64,000 nucleotides of DNA from Trematomus loennbergii (taxonomy: Eukaryota; Chordata; Actinopteri; Perciformes; Nototheniidae): assembly GCA_012861695.1 (NCBI GenBank), contig JAAOOA010000016.1, positions 20,668,202 to 20,732,201 on the forward strand, given 5' to 3'. Numbering within the stretch: position 1 is the first letter of the stretch; each line of letters starts with the position of its first letter. Both the position numbers and the translations under genes were made by a program. The notes under the pieces are model-generated. The model saw only the letters and a program-made list of their open reading frames with translations. It did not search any database and was not told the DNA's origin. Below are positions 1-64,000 of this stretch, in pieces.

Positions 1-795
1 GGTTTAGTAAAAATTGGGGTAATAATGACAGATACATGCTGCAAAATAATGTAAACACCACTTTAACGTAACCCTTATTTTTCTGTTGCTTTTTCCAAGA
101 TTGAAATGATATTGCCATCAATCCCACATAAATGACTTGGTGTGACAGACAGTGTAGCACATGTTCGTGCCATGCAGCATATGTGACATCTTATTTGGCC
201 CCCACCCAATAACTCATGCATGTTTGTCAACCAAGACTCCCAACAGCTTGTTCCCCATTATGTAATCCATGTGGAACACTTCTCCTGTCATCCCTGTGAC
301 CCGTCTGCCATGTAAACACACATCTATTAATACTCACATGTTTCACATTCTCTTCCCTGGATGTATGCTTGTTAACCTTTACCTAACATGCAAACATCAT
401 AAACATCTTAAATACAAAGTGGATGATCTCAACCAAAGCATGTTCATCTAAATAAATAGCTGCTTCCAGGTAAACATGTGGAGACTATTTAAGGTGGCGC
501 TTATCTCTGTATCGTAAATATTATAACCAGAAGCTGCACATATCTCTGAAATTTGAAAGTTGTCATCGTCACAGTGAAATTATACAATCGTTTACAGCGT
601 GACTTTTTTATTTTGGTTAGTGGGTGATCGGTGATGGACTTTCCCGAGTGTAAGACTTTGATTTACCTCATACTGTCTGAGCAGTTTATCTCAGTTCACT
701 GCTGCCTCCTTCCACTAGGTGGAGCCCTTTCCAATGTGTTTTTTGCACTACATAGTACTGTATGTGTAACATTGTGATTGTTTTTTTTTATGCAG
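1..795. other. fam13c intron, no recognised feature
   Basis: AT-rich intronic sequence. No RhoGAP-like exon or repeat was recognised on either strand; the preceding fam13c exons should lie before position 1. Confidence 0.5.
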
Positions 796-14564
<13,769 letters not shown>

Positions 14565-15320
14565 GTGACTCACAGTGGGACTTTATCAGACTCAATCCTT
14601 TATGAAAATCAGAGTTCTGAATCTTGTGGTTCTGGTCTTGTTTTATGTCATTTTCTGTTGACGCACTTTACATGAAGAAAAACTGAGGAAATTGGTGACC
14701 ATCTTAATGAAATGCAGTATGACTGCGTTTTTTTTTTGTCATTATGACACATCTTAATATAAACCTGATGTAGCAAGTGTATTTAATGTAGCACTAATTT
14801 ATGTCAGGGGTGACGGCTGTAACAACTTGGTGTTTGTTACATACAAGTTATTTTATTCACGCACATTATGCCACTTTGTAACTTGCTTTCCTTCTTGCAA
14901 AAACACTCCTTCAGGACAGCTTTGCCCAAAGCGGAAACTGCATTTTCTTAAAAAAAAAGTGCTTCTTGGCAAACAGTGTGTAAGCTTAAATGCAATCAAT
15001 GAGACAATCCTGTCGTGTTTGTACATGTCAGTTCTTCAATCCTACATTGTGCTATGATATGCATTCATATTTTTATAATTGTGACCATTGACTTGACATG
15101 TTCACCTTGGAAAATATGTGAACGTTGGTGAAGCTTGGCATTGTAGTGCAACTTCTCTCTGCTGTCAGATTGGTGTTTACCCCCCCCACTTTGCTTGTAT
15201 GAAGTTATTTCCCTCTATATGCAGTTGTTGACAATGATCAGAGCTTTCGACATTGTGCACTTCTGGTTTATATAATTTTCTATATATGAATGTATCAATA
15301 AAAATAAATATTTTTTCACA
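14565..15320 (+). other. fam13c 3'UTR
   Basis: There are no coding signals after the TGA. An AATAAA at 15297-15302 followed by an AT-rich tract is a plausible polyadenylation signal, giving a 3'UTR of about 0.75 kb. Confidence 0.6.
15297..15302 (+). terminator. fam13c polyadenylation signal
   Basis: This is the AATAAA hexamer within TATCAATAAAAATAAAT, the first good hexamer in a sensible position downstream of the stop codon. Confidence 0.5.
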
Positions 15321-15326
15321 TTTATT
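15321..15326 (-). terminator. possible phyhipl polyadenylation signal
   Basis: TTTATT on the + strand is AATAAA on the - strand, about 830 bp after the phyhipl stop. It lies within 20-30 bp of the fam13c signal on the other strand. Confidence 0.3.
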
Positions 15327-16157
15327 CTGCTCAACACAGTTTATGGTTCTACTTTCTTTCTTTTCACAGACTACATTTAAATCAAAGCGGCTGTAGCAGA
15401 GCTGGTTGCTATGTAGAGGTACTGACAGCTTTCATCCTCGTGCTGCACAGAGCTGCATCATGCTTTTTTTTCATTTTAGAGGCTGTTGCATTAGTTCTGT
15501 TAAGATTCCACAGCAGTTTCTCGTCTGGGTTTTAATACCTTTGGTATAAAGAAAGATGACTATCGATGCTGCAGCCCTAGAAAATTGTCGTTCCAGTCTT
15601 TGCCACTAGTAGAAGGTAAAAAAGAATAGTCTGAAATGCTCTACTGAAGAATGAGAAGAAAACATTTCTGAATCGAAAAACAGTCAAAGGAAACGACTAA
15701 ATGCTCGTCCACTGTCTGTGTGGACGCGACCCTCAGGATAACAATACAACAAGGCATTAACTAAATAAGTGTATAAAGTAACAACAGCAAATTGAATAGG
15801 AGCAGACCGTTGTTAGTACAGTTAAAGGGTTTCAGTGTTGACTTGCAGGATGGATGAGCTGTGTTGGTGTCCCAGGTTTCTATGACTCAGTTATGCGTGA
15901 TATCTTAGCTTATGCTTTTAACATTTAGGGTAACCCTTTTCAGATGAGGAGACAGGTGTCAGAGTGTGTACCTTCCTCTTTTTTTTTTATCGTCCACTCT
16001 TTGGGATGATGTTCTTTTCAGAGTACAGAGCAGTGTCAGATATGCTGCATGTCTGGGAGCCTACTTAATCTGCTGCTTCATGCATGTGTTGGTCTGCTTG
16101 GTCAGTACATGTGGTCTTCCTGTGTGTTTAGAGGTCAGTCCTTCCTCCTCTACATCC
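15327..16157. other. tail-to-tail region between fam13c and phyhipl
   Basis: About 0.8 kb without coding signals, probably all 3'UTR of phyhipl on the - strand. Confidence 0.45.
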
Positions 16158-29764
<13,607 letters not shown>

Positions 29765-31758
29765 CTCTGCAGCCTGGGTGATGCTGGGATTAACGCTGGT
29801 TTAATATCGTCCACGGGACTTGCACAGCTGCAGTCAACGCTCGTCGAGGAAGGAGAAAAGAAAGAGAGACCGGTTCTCGTCGCTCTCTGCTCTCCTCTCG
29901 TCTCCTGGGTGGTGCGGCTAGTGGCGCGTCAGCGGAATCGTCACGGGCGCGATCAGCACAAGCTGCCAGTTCGGGTTTGCAACGTTGGCATAGAAGCTCC
30001 TTCAGAGATGCGTTTAAATGTACGAAGCACTAAGATATCAGCCTGTGCATTTATCTTGTTTAAAACGCACAGCATGTATGCAGGGCATCTGTGCCCTCGG
30101 AGCCACAAGTGTGCCCTGTGTCACTCCGCCGCGGGACAGTTAAACATGAATACTTCAGAGGATTAGCGCAGAGACCTTCCGTACATTCAACAGCTTCTTA
30201 TGTAACCAGATTAACTCACTGTTCCCCCTCCAGTTTGATCTAAAACCTTCCCGTTCCTTCCTATTTCACGTCATCCCAACAAGGGTCTCTCACATGTCCT
30301 TATTTGGTGAAGTGTAGCCCTATCGCATGAGCGCAGGTGCAAATGGCCACACCATAATGAGCTGGGGGACTCGGACATATTGCGCGACATAATGAATGAA
30401 CGAGCCGCCTCAACAATGGCTTTCCATCAAATAAACGACCCCTCTTGCATTTAATCAGCATAATAAAATGCAGGACCCCGTGAGTTCATAGCCAGAAACC
30501 ATGCTTAATGCTTGGCTGCGGGGTGTGTTTGTTTATAATTATCTCCCTACTACACCCTTTTTTATCAGTGGCTCACAGGAACAGGATTGCCAAGGCATAA
30601 AAGGTCAAGTGCACACTGTGGCTAAAACACACTGCAGGCGCCTCTTGTAACACCATTGGGCAATGACCAAGTAATTTCTGATCATCATAGATTCATGTTT
30701 CTTACACTTTCTACAGCGGTGTTGTTTCTCCATAGGGGAGCATCAAAAGGAGGCAATGTCACTTTCTGTTTGTCAGTCTCAGTGTTACGCAAGATGCCCC
30801 AAAGAGACTTGAGTCTTTATCTATTTAGCAGACCACGAATTCTGTAGCTGCGCCTATGGGACCCCTGAGTCATGCTGTTGGAAACTGCTGCACTGTAGGC
30901 TAAACTGCAATCATAGGAGGGACGCCACCCTAACTCAGCGCCCTGTGAGGCACACTGACACAGCATTATCATCACCTCTGAAGTTACAGAGAGAGAGACA
31001 GAGGATTACACAAAGGCAAAGAGCAATGTGACCATTTTAATATTAATTTTTAGAGACAGGAAACTGGTTGCTGAGTTTCTTCGTGCACACTGGAGGATTT
31101 AAAAGCAGGCATGGGAATTAAAATCCTGGTAAGCTCATAATCACTGTGGCATTCAGATTCAGTTGGAAACAAAGGACGCACCACTGAAGTGCCTGCATTT
31201 ATTCCAGTTCAGATTTCATGAGGGCAACGCTACATCAAATTCCCTGGCTGAGAAATACACCTCATTAAAAGTGAAGGTCAGCATGCAGATCAATCCCTAA
31301 AAACACAGAAGCATCTGTGTCTGAGGAGAAGATGCTGCTCGATACAGTATCAGCAGATGAGCATTATATGTAATTTGAAACCAGTTATTTGTGTAGGAAA
31401 GTTATATATAGCATTTTGCTTTTACAAGTTGATAAATGCATCTGTCCAACTGCCCCCCTGCTGTCTAAGATGGCTTGATTACTGAAGAGCTTTGCAGTGA
31501 TATCCACAGATTAACACAGCATCTGTTTAAATGACTGTATCCACTATGTAATTGCATTAGCCAGTGAGTAAGCTCATCAAAGGTCCACGGGCACTCTTGA
31601 AAAACATAAACAAAAATAACTAGAGCTCAGCAAATGGTACGCCGAATTATATAAAAAAAAGCTCATCATTATGTATAGCATCATCTATCTATTTTTTCGC
31701 CCCGTCTCCTTCCCTTTCCTCATTTCCCCGCTCTGCCTGCTGCGCCTATCTGGTACTG

Positions 31759-31815
31759 GCGAGGAGGAGGAGGAGGAGGAGGAGGAGGAGGAGGAGGAGA
31801 GGAGGAGGATGAGGA
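31759..31815 (+). repeat. (GAG)n microsatellite
   Basis: A GAG triplet run in the intergenic region; the poly-Glu reading frame across it has no other coding signal. Confidence 0.9.
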
Positions 31816-33369
31816 GGATGAGGCCGACCGATTCTGGAGCGTTCTTACTATCCATCCTTCTCTTTTGCCATCCCTCCCTCCACCCACCCGTATCCCTCCA
31901 GCAGAGTCATCATGCGTTAGGGTTTCCAGAGCTGCAAGAGGACGAGGAAGAGCGACACTGTGTCCCGCCACGTAACACACACCCAGTCCATCCCCTCCCC
32001 CTTCTTCATCTTCACCTACATCCTTCCTTTCCAATGCTATTTCTTCTTTTACACTTCACAATCTCGCCCCTTCTACCATCTTATCCCCTTTTCGTTCCGT
32101 CACTTTTCCTACATTCTCTCTGCTGTTAAATCCATGAAGTGCATATTACTCAGGGTGCATTTGTGCTTGTGTACACTGGATGTCATGGTGTGCCCCGTAT
32201 TGGCAGTCCACTCAGATTTGTTCACTCCACTGTGCTTAGATGCCACGTGGACACACACTGACAGATGGGGTAATAGCAGGGAGAGAGGTGTAGTGAGGGA
32301 CTTAGAAAACAGGCGTTATGGGTTTGAAAATGTGAAGGATAGAGAAAAAGTACAATATCACTCTTACTGTATTGTACTAATGACAGTACATATTCCTCTA
32401 TCTCACACACCCTGCGGTCACAACACATCACTTCTCATCCAAGAGGTCAGTGGTGAGGCAGTATATGCAGCACAGGCCAAAACATTTTACATTAGCAGAA
32501 AGCAATACCAAGTCTCCAGGGCTCAATATGTGTGGATGTGCCACAGCTCACCACAAACACATTTGTCTGAGGAAAGCAAACGAAGTGCAGTGTGAGCGCT
32601 GGCTGTAGCTCATAGCTGCAGGTTGATTGATAACAGCCATGAGTTTCTCAGGTCTCCAAATGAATTCCCAGTTTATCTGAGCTTTTTAAGAATTAAACAT
32701 AATCACCCTTCATTCTGGTTGTTACAATTAAATATGATGAATAATGAAATTCACTGTTAGCGAACATGCAAAAAAAATCCCACAATTGTAATTAGAAGAG
32801 ACTGATTAAAAGCAGGGATGTTATTAATTTAGAGTTGCTAGGAGGAGGGTAAATAAAAAAGAAAAGCGTAACCTTAGTGTGGCATTTTCTGAAATTATTA
32901 AATTGCACTTCTGGGTCTCTTTCATATTAAGCATACAGACATAAAAGGGGTATCAATCTTCACATCCATCTCGTGGCAACAAGGTGAATAAGACCATTTC
33001 CAAATGTTCCACTATTCCTCATCATGATATTATTATTTGTTGTCACACGGTGTATAATACCTTCGGATGGAGTCTTGACAGATCTGGATGAAGTAGGGGT
33101 CTTATAGATGGACTCAAAGCTGCGACACTCTCTGGGGCTGGCTCTAATGAAAACCGGAGGTGGAGGTTGGTCACATCTGTCAAATACTGAAATGACAGCT
33201 GACAGAAGGCCAAAGAGGTTAGGTTTCATATTCTGACAGCAACAACTCAATTGGTTACTGTAAAGATACAATCAAATTGGTAACTGCATTTGACAGATGC
33301 CAAACTAGGGAAAAAAAGCAATTGAAAAAATCCAAGAGTTTAAATTTGAAAAACTGCTGATTTAATGAA

Positions 33370-33830
33370 ATATTCATAATAAAATGTGAACTAATATCCA
33401 GTAAAAAATACATGTTCAACATATCCAATGTAGTAAAACAATGCTGCATTGATTTTGAGTCAAAAGGCTTCATACCATGGAGGCTACTGAGAAAAAAATC
33501 ACGTATTTTTAACAGAATAATGCTGAATTTGCATCAGAATATTCATGTGAAAAGGCGGATTAATATGAGATGGAAATTGTTTTGACCTTTCGTCCAGTGG
33601 TACATATTGCAATGATTTTGAGTAACTGGGTCACATGACATGGAAGCTATTGAAAATAAAAGACACTTAAAAAAGAAAGAAACTAGAATATAAATAAAAA
33701 TATTCATAGAAGTAAAAGTATCAAAAAAGAAGCACAAACACCCAATACAAATGATAGTTAAAGTAGGCCTATCTGGTATTGATTTGGAGTCAGTGGGCCT
33801 TTGTAAAGAAACTGTTAAAAACGTTAGCTT
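33370..33830. repeat. degenerate tandem array, period about 165 bp
   Basis: ATATTCAT recurs at 33370, 33539 and 33700. A GATTTTGAGT/GATTTGGAGT motif followed by related sequence recurs at 33451, 33614 and 33781. The spacings (169, 161; 163, 167) give three diverged units, possibly with part of a fourth upstream. Confidence 0.6.
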
Positions 33831-36740
33831 GTCTATTTTGCTAGCATTAACGTTGCTGTTAGCTATAATTCTACGTTTGGTATAAATTGCAAACTGTACG
33901 TTGTCAACAATGTATAAATCGTTGTCTTATAAAAAAAGTTATCTAGTTCAGGACGCACACAAAGAAATATAGGCTAGCTCTACTCACTAAAAGTTCCACT
34001 TCCTGTCTCTTCCTATGGATAAAACCCACCTTCATCTCAAATGCTCGTTGGTTGTATTCAAGGGGAAGGACTGTAAGGACTGTCTCTTTCTTGAATTAAA
34101 ACAAGAGGCACGCAACTTGCTTGACTCATTCTTGTCTCTGACATTGTTTTGACCACAAGTTTATTAGCTAGCGCTGACAACCGGAACAGCACCTTCCCCA
34201 CATCCAGTTCGTTTTTTTTACTCTACAAGGGCGAAGCCTGAATCCCTATGCTGAGGCTGATATTCTTACCCAAACAATAATGCTATAATAATGATTAATA
34301 ATATATCAACAACACAGACGTTTTATTAGTCCAGAGTATTATGGGATAGGTTACATCTGGGTTAAGTAGGCAACCCTCAGCCAGTTGATTGAGTTGTAAA
34401 TGGGAAAAAAAAGAAAGCACATTTGATTAGGCCCATTATAACGAAAAGTATGATTCCTGATTGACCTTTATTTGGAAAAAGGCTGAAATCAAAATAACAA
34501 TTGTGTGGGCTATCAAAAAGAAAATATAGGCGAGCATACACTACAATTTGTGTAATTTTGTATGACAAAGGAGAGAAAAACTGGTCTAACGACGTAATGA
34601 CCCAGACTTATCAGAAACTGTGAGCATATTGTCCATTGGATAAGAGCCAGGTATGGTGAGGTAGATTCACAGCTCCTCTCATTTACACCTTTCCTGCAAA
34701 GGCAAGCTGCTCATGGGAACAATATGTGATGCTGTGGACTCTGCTGGTCTCCAAGTGAAAAAAGGCTGCCAGGATGCAGAATAAATGCATGGTTGGTTAG
34801 TCACAAAAGCCTGTCACTTCGTTTCTCTGCAATTTAGCCGTCTATCACTCTGTCCGTCTCCCACAATAGAACATGAAATTCAAATTAGTCCTGCTGGGCA
34901 TGATTGCCAGCTGTGCCGTACACATAATCGCCCTGACTGAGGCGACGAGAGACTTTGATTTGTGATTTAATAGCTTTTCTCTAGAGCAATTATGCTTGAA
35001 ACATGTGAGATTGTGAGAATGTAAGACTATATTTTCCTGTGGAAGCTAGATATTCTTTAAGATCAAACATTATAAGGAAAAAGGAAAATATATTTCATTT
35101 CAGCTCTGATATCTATCATTTAAGAAATTGGCAGCAGGTCCTATAATTAATGTTTTCTTAACATCCTTCCTACACATCACCCCCCATGCATCTCAACACA
35201 CCAGTATTTACATCCTATTCAGTGTTGTGGTGTTAACATGAAGGCGTTCTGTTTTCCTAGTGGAAAATAATGACAGAGGATGAGTGAATGAGTCACGTTG
35301 AACTTCAGGCACCACCTTTTTCAGTTGGACTAATTTACATTGGGTGAGAGGCTCTCCCTTCTGCCATTTTCTGCCTCGAACCAAGAGGTCTGTGTATTAG
35401 ATTTAGAGCAAATCATATTACAAATTAAATCGAAAAATAATCACCTGTCTTACCTCAGGCAAAAAACTGCTTGGAAAGAGCTTTGTATATTATTAAAAAT
35501 CATGCAGTTACAGACACACACGCACACATACCCTTAAATACATGTCTCTACATGCCCAAAACTGATTTCTGATGTTAAAACAAATAAAGATGACACTGTA
35601 CACAAATACTATTGTCTCAAAAGTCAATGGCATTTACATTGCATTTTCTCTTAAGCATGGATGTTAAATCCCATAAATGAACAACCAGTATTTTTGTAAT
35701 TTTACAGAATGAATCTGTTGCTGAGTAACCATTGCCCATGGTTTTCTAGAGAAGTGATTCATTTAAAGTGGCAACACTGCCCTCTTGAGGTTTTCAATAA
35801 TACTGCCTGAGCACAGGATTTAGCAGGAAAACAATGCATTAGGCCAAGTGGCTGTGTATTCTTTACAGATGGTCTTATTCTCTCATTTATTTGAGCTGAT
35901 CATATGAAATAAGGTACATTGCCATGGCTTACTGTAAATGTAAATAAGCCAAGTGACACAGTGTGACATTGTGACATCATTCAATCAGATCATTTTCAAA
36001 TCTAAACTATTTATCTCAGAGGAACTAGATTACATGACCCAGATAATGCCTGAAAATAAATGAAAAAAAGAGAAAACCCCTTTACAATATCAATTCAATT
36101 TCTTTGATGGTCCTGTAGCCTGGACAGATGGGCAGTGATTTCAGCGCCCCAGACTCGAGACTGAGCTTAAAAGGAATTTGTTCACTGCATCACAGTATAT
36201 ATTGTCCTTGCTAGAATCCTCATCCTGTGCAGCAGATTCATTCTGTTGGATTAAGCAGATCCAGACGATACGGATTAGAACTCATGCCGGGATGAACGGC
36301 ATGGTAAGCACGGCAGGAAACTTGCTGGTGTTGAGTATGTAACCGTTTTTCATTATGACTAGCTGTGAGGATTTCAACAGGAGATAAAGAGTTAAAGTGT
36401 GTGGCTTAATATTTATAATCCTCATTCTTTATGGCTACTTTGTCCGTGTGTTTATGCAGCCTTTAAGAATAGGCTGATTCATTACATGACATTAAAACAA
36501 GTGGCTGTTGCAGTAGTTATTTTATAATATCTCTTTGCCAGTTTGCAGTAACCGTTTCTGTGTGCTGCTGATCTGCTGGTTGTGATCATTCTGGGAAAGG
36601 TTACTTCATCTAACACTTAAGTCTGTTTCCTGATAGCTTAGATCTTTTATTCATTTCCTTTCATTCTGAGCTTACAAAGAAGACACTTAAGACAGTAATG
36701 GACTGATGTTTTGTAAGTGTGAAATACAGACACCAAAAAC

Positions 36741-39407
36741 AAAAGGGTCTTTCTTGCATACATTTATTACCTTCATAATATTTGAATGTTTGAACAAACA
36801 TTTTTTTGCCTGCTTGACAGATTCTCAAAAATGTCCCGTTTCTGTATCTGTACTACAATACAGTTAGGATAACAATAGCATCAACAGATGCCAAAGTGAA
36901 CAGAGCTTTGGCCACATGGCAATGTTTATACACACTTTGTGTACCTCTGACACAAAAACAATGGCTGCATAAAATGAAAAAAGTTGTACAAAAGTTATGT
37001 ATTACATAATTTTAGTGGTTTACATTTATTATAAATGTACCATTTGCTTGCAGTACAAAGACTCCTTCAAAAATCCCTTTGGGAACAACCATATGACTAA
37101 TAAAACAAATCAAAGACATAATAGAAAACTGGTCTGTCGAGGGTAAAGACTAGACAAGCTGGCGGTAAACTTTTGACTTGATGAGTCCCTTCACTTTTCC
37201 ACATTTTTAACAACATTCACTTGATAAAACAAGAACATCAACTGCCCTCCGAGCAAACGCATTCGAAACAAGTGGAGGATGAAAACAAATGTCTGCTAGG
37301 CAGGAACACGAGTCACAGCACTGGGAGAATCAGTGCTCAACAGCTTCAATGTAGTACCATGATGAGTGGGGGCGAAAAGACCCCAGGTTTCCTCTCAGAA
37401 TAGGCAATTACCTGGTTGGCATTGGCAACCGTGTCATTATTTTCTAGTGTTATTTACTTGACAACCACATTGAGAATGGCTCAAATCAGATTTGAGGAGT
37501 GTGGAAAGTGGTTAAAAGTGGAAATGATAAACAACAAATCACCCTAAAAGGGAATCATTGTGAATCGAAGATGGGTGAAAAAAGGTCGACCTCTCTCTGT
37601 AGGACTTTGTATTACTTTCTGTCATTGTCAAATTTTGGAAAGTAAGTGTTCAGGATGTGAAGTCATAATATCTCAGAGGCGTCCTTTACATACCTAAGAA
37701 ATGTAATACACTGTACTGTCATCTAAATCAAAATAAGACATTCTTCAATCTTAGTTTTATACTGCAAATATGAAGACATTTTCCCAGAAAAAAAAAACTT
37801 GATACAAAGTGCTCAAGACCTTGGAAGATGGATGGGTTTGTTGGCTAAACCCTTAGATAAATCTTAAGAACATCACAGAATAACACTTGAGTCATCCAAA
37901 GTTAATGAACGGTTTGAAAAGGATGTTTTCCTTTGAGCGAACATAATACAGGAGCCCAGAACAAACAAAGGCTTTGATGATAAACATTGATGCTGCATGT
38001 TTAATCCTGTTCCTTCATTAAACACTGCTTACCCAGATTTCCTGGATATTAGATTGCAGTCTGATACTAGAACAATTCCAGATTTATTTATTTTCATCTT
38101 AAATCTCACAGTCCTTCTGATGACTTCGGTTCGTTGTTTGTGTCCCTCATGTGAGAACAATTTGGCTGTGAATATACAGATTCTTTTGTGCGACGCACCT
38201 CCTCTCGGAGAGCACAGACAGACCAAAATATTAGTGTTCTTAACAAAATATCTCCCCGCTGTAAAAACTTGTTATGTATATTGGCACTTTCCGCTACAAA
38301 AGGCATGACCTTGATCTGCAAGGTATTTTCTGGTTCTGAATTAAACAGTGAGTGAAGAGAAAGACAAAAAAAAGGCACAGAGTATTAGCTTAGCATCTCA
38401 TGTCCCGGATACATGGAGGATGCTTTGTGAGATTATCGGCCCACAGAAGGGGCCACAGGGAGGCCAACACTGACAAATAACGGATGAGACAAAAGAACAT
38501 GTACTATAAACAAACAGAGGAGACCACAGAACGATGCCTGTTGACACAATCAGAGAGAGGCCTTCAAAGCTGAGCCGAACTGCCTCATGCCTCTGCTGCT
38601 GTGTAATGGCACAGCCACACTACGGCTCCAAAGACTAAAAGGCAGGGGGAAAACTAAAAGTAACAAACAATCTAATAACAAAATCATAAAAACCCATTCA
38701 TGAAAGTATATAAAATACAAATGTAAACTGATTAAACTTAAACATCCCTCCCGTTCCCCTAAAATGGTAATACAAAACAAATAAAATTATAGTGTATAAT
38801 GAGTACAAAATATTAGATTTGTTTGTCTAAAAATACATAAACAGACAGCGGTGGGACACTAACACTGACCTCGGAGGAATGTCCACCAATCACAACATTT
38901 AAGGCAGCCTAAGGTCAAAGGCCACAATGATACTTTCCTTTGGTATATTTGGTCTAAGTAGATCAACACTTTGGCATGCTGACATACTTTGCACTTTATT
39001 TTTGTGGTGCCCTAAACTCACTGGTAAGTGCTGACATTTGGTTTTGGTACAAAATGCAACTGTGCTTTTAGTCAATAAAAAAATGCATACTTATTATTTC
39101 AATCTAAGGAATCAGGCTCTCACAGGCAAAATTCTAGTATTATTAAAGTGCATGTCACTGATACTACAGCATAATACAAATGCAGGTAGTATCAATGTGT
39201 AAAATGATTGTACCAATCATTCTGCTGCCTGTTCCCTTGAACAACAAGTAGACAGAAATACTGGACAGTACCCTTCATCAACAAACCTTCATATAAAAAT
39301 GCTCCAAACAGACTCAATGGCTCTATAAGGAGTGAACACTGAACCTCATGTATCTGAGAAATTCCTTTTTGTTGGCACTTAAGGTAAAACTATGGCTTTT
39401 TTTTTTA

Positions 39408-39438
<31 letters not shown>

Positions 39439-39591
39439 ATTTGAACTATATGGCAACGACAACATTTTGAACAGTCTTATTTCAGCTGAAGCTGAAGGAG
39501 GGAAAACAGCCACTGGAACCTGGGCTCTGAGGCACAGAAATCACTGGAGGTCGGTCTCCATGATGGACGGTTCTGGGACGGCCTGGAGGCT
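36741..39591 (-). other. probable bicc1 3'UTR
   Basis: AT-rich sequence downstream of the bicc1 stop with several - strand AATAAA hexamers (for example at about 38997 and 36763-36768). The extent is a guess from the last hexamer; an AT dinucleotide run lies at 39407-39435. Confidence 0.3.
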
Positions 39592-63115
<23,524 letters not shown>

Positions 63116-64000
63116 CTGTTCACAATAAAAAGGTACATGTAAATCAGTTAGCCAGTTCAAAACCAATCCAAGACAAATAATGGCTCGGATCGCTGCATAC
63201 AGTTGCACTTATTTAAAAGTCGAAAGAAAAACTCTAGAACAAATATAATGAAAGCAGGAGAGGTTTAAGGGCTTCCTCGTAACTGAAACCTAATCCCCAT
63301 TGTGACATATTTCCAGTTAATGTAATGTTTTATATTCTTGAACCACACAATTACAGTAACCACGAACTAACACAGCATTATAAAAATGGCCTCGACAATT
63401 GAAGTATTTTTTTTAAAACAACCACCAAGAGAGGAGGCCAGATTAACTGTTAAGACATTTTAAAAAGTGATGAATAGTGGAGCAAAGAAAAACTTGTTCT
63501 TGGGAGCTTTTATTAAAATGAAATGATCAAGCAAACATAAATATCGGCAGTCTGGTTAATCTCTGACCCGTTTCTGGCAAATTAACAAACCACACACATA
63601 CTATGCATATACAGTATACACAGTGAAAACCCTTTTATGCTTCATTCTAGGAAACATGAAGAGTGCTTGAAAAATAGCCTGAATCCTAGTAGCTGCAGTA
63701 AAAAGGAAAGGTAAGTAGCCACTTCATTGATTTTCACAGTCATCTATATATGCTTATATAACAGCACTGCACTTTAATATGCTCTGTATCTGCACTGTAT
63801 CTCCCAGGCTCTGCTGCAGTCAGAAAGCTTCTGGAACAACCTAAGTGGTCTAAGCCCTAAAAAAAAAGAGTCTCTTGCTACTCATCAGCCCGGACTTGCA
63901 TCATCAGAGTAAGACTGGAGGGGTCGGACAGTGTATGAGATACAGAATACTGACTTCAGGCATATCTTATTATGCAAAATCCACAGTGTTAGGGTTGAAA
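63116..64000 (-). other. bicc1 intron, no recognised feature
   Basis: AT-rich sequence with no KH-like exon seen on the - strand; the preceding exon is probably beyond the window. Confidence 0.5.

Larger units (their letters stand above)
29765..36740. other. intergenic region between phyhipl and bicc1
   Basis: No genes were recognised. It contains the phyhipl promoter region (29765 to about 29960), a GAG microsatellite (31759-31815) and a degenerate tandem array (33370-33830). Confidence 0.5.

Noticed and set aside
31671..32129. 152-residue frame with poly-Glu
   Set aside because: It is built on a GAG microsatellite and pyrimidine-rich sequence without splice or homology support.

Overview
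This window is vertebrate nuclear DNA, most likely from a teleost fish. Three spliced genes can be read from protein similarity and from canonical GT-AG splice sites with matching phases. They are fam13c (+ strand, 3' part), phyhipl (- strand, complete coding sequence) and bicc1 (- strand, 3' part). The same gene order and orientations (BICC1 and PHYHIPL co-oriented, FAM13C convergent) occur on human chromosome 10q21, so this is a conserved block. Compact introns, very long CA/GT microsatellites and teleost-type transposon remnants (hAT-like and TTAA-flanked MITEs, a truncated L2 LINE, SINE/LINE tails) suggest a ray-finned fish. There is no sign of bacterial, phage or viral content.

Layout. 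1-795: intron of fam13c. 796-14564: sixteen coding exons of fam13c, with an alternative TATA-type promoter and first exon near 9917-10252; the 3'UTR runs to about 15.3 kb. 15.3-16.16 kb: short tail-to-tail junction with phyhipl. 16158-29764: five exons of phyhipl on the - strand, with the start codon at 29764. 29.8-39.6 kb: intergenic DNA plus the probable long 3'UTR of bicc1. 39592-63115: sixteen 3' exons of bicc1 on the - strand, from the end of a KH domain through a complete KH domain with a GxxG loop, a disordered middle and the C-terminal SAM domain. Its 5' exons lie beyond 64000.

The genes do not form a pathway. FAM13 proteins are RhoGAP-related, PHYHIPL is a brain-enriched fibronectin-type-III protein related to the phytanoyl-CoA hydroxylase interactor, and Bicaudal-C1 is an RNA-binding KH/SAM translational regulator. 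I found no novel system. The points most worth a second look are: (1) fam13c here keeps the tail of a RhoGAP domain that human FAM13C lacks, and also has an internal TATA-type first exon matching the human short start; (2) about eight small frame breaks fall in fam13c and bicc1 exons, most simply explained by uncorrected assembly indels; (3) an expanded-spacing REST-like site lies just inside phyhipl intron 1; (4) there is an unexplained tandem array of about 165-bp units at 33.4-33.8 kb; and (5) two MITEs share a TTAA-AGGT end. Homology statements rest on remembered family sequences, not on a database search.
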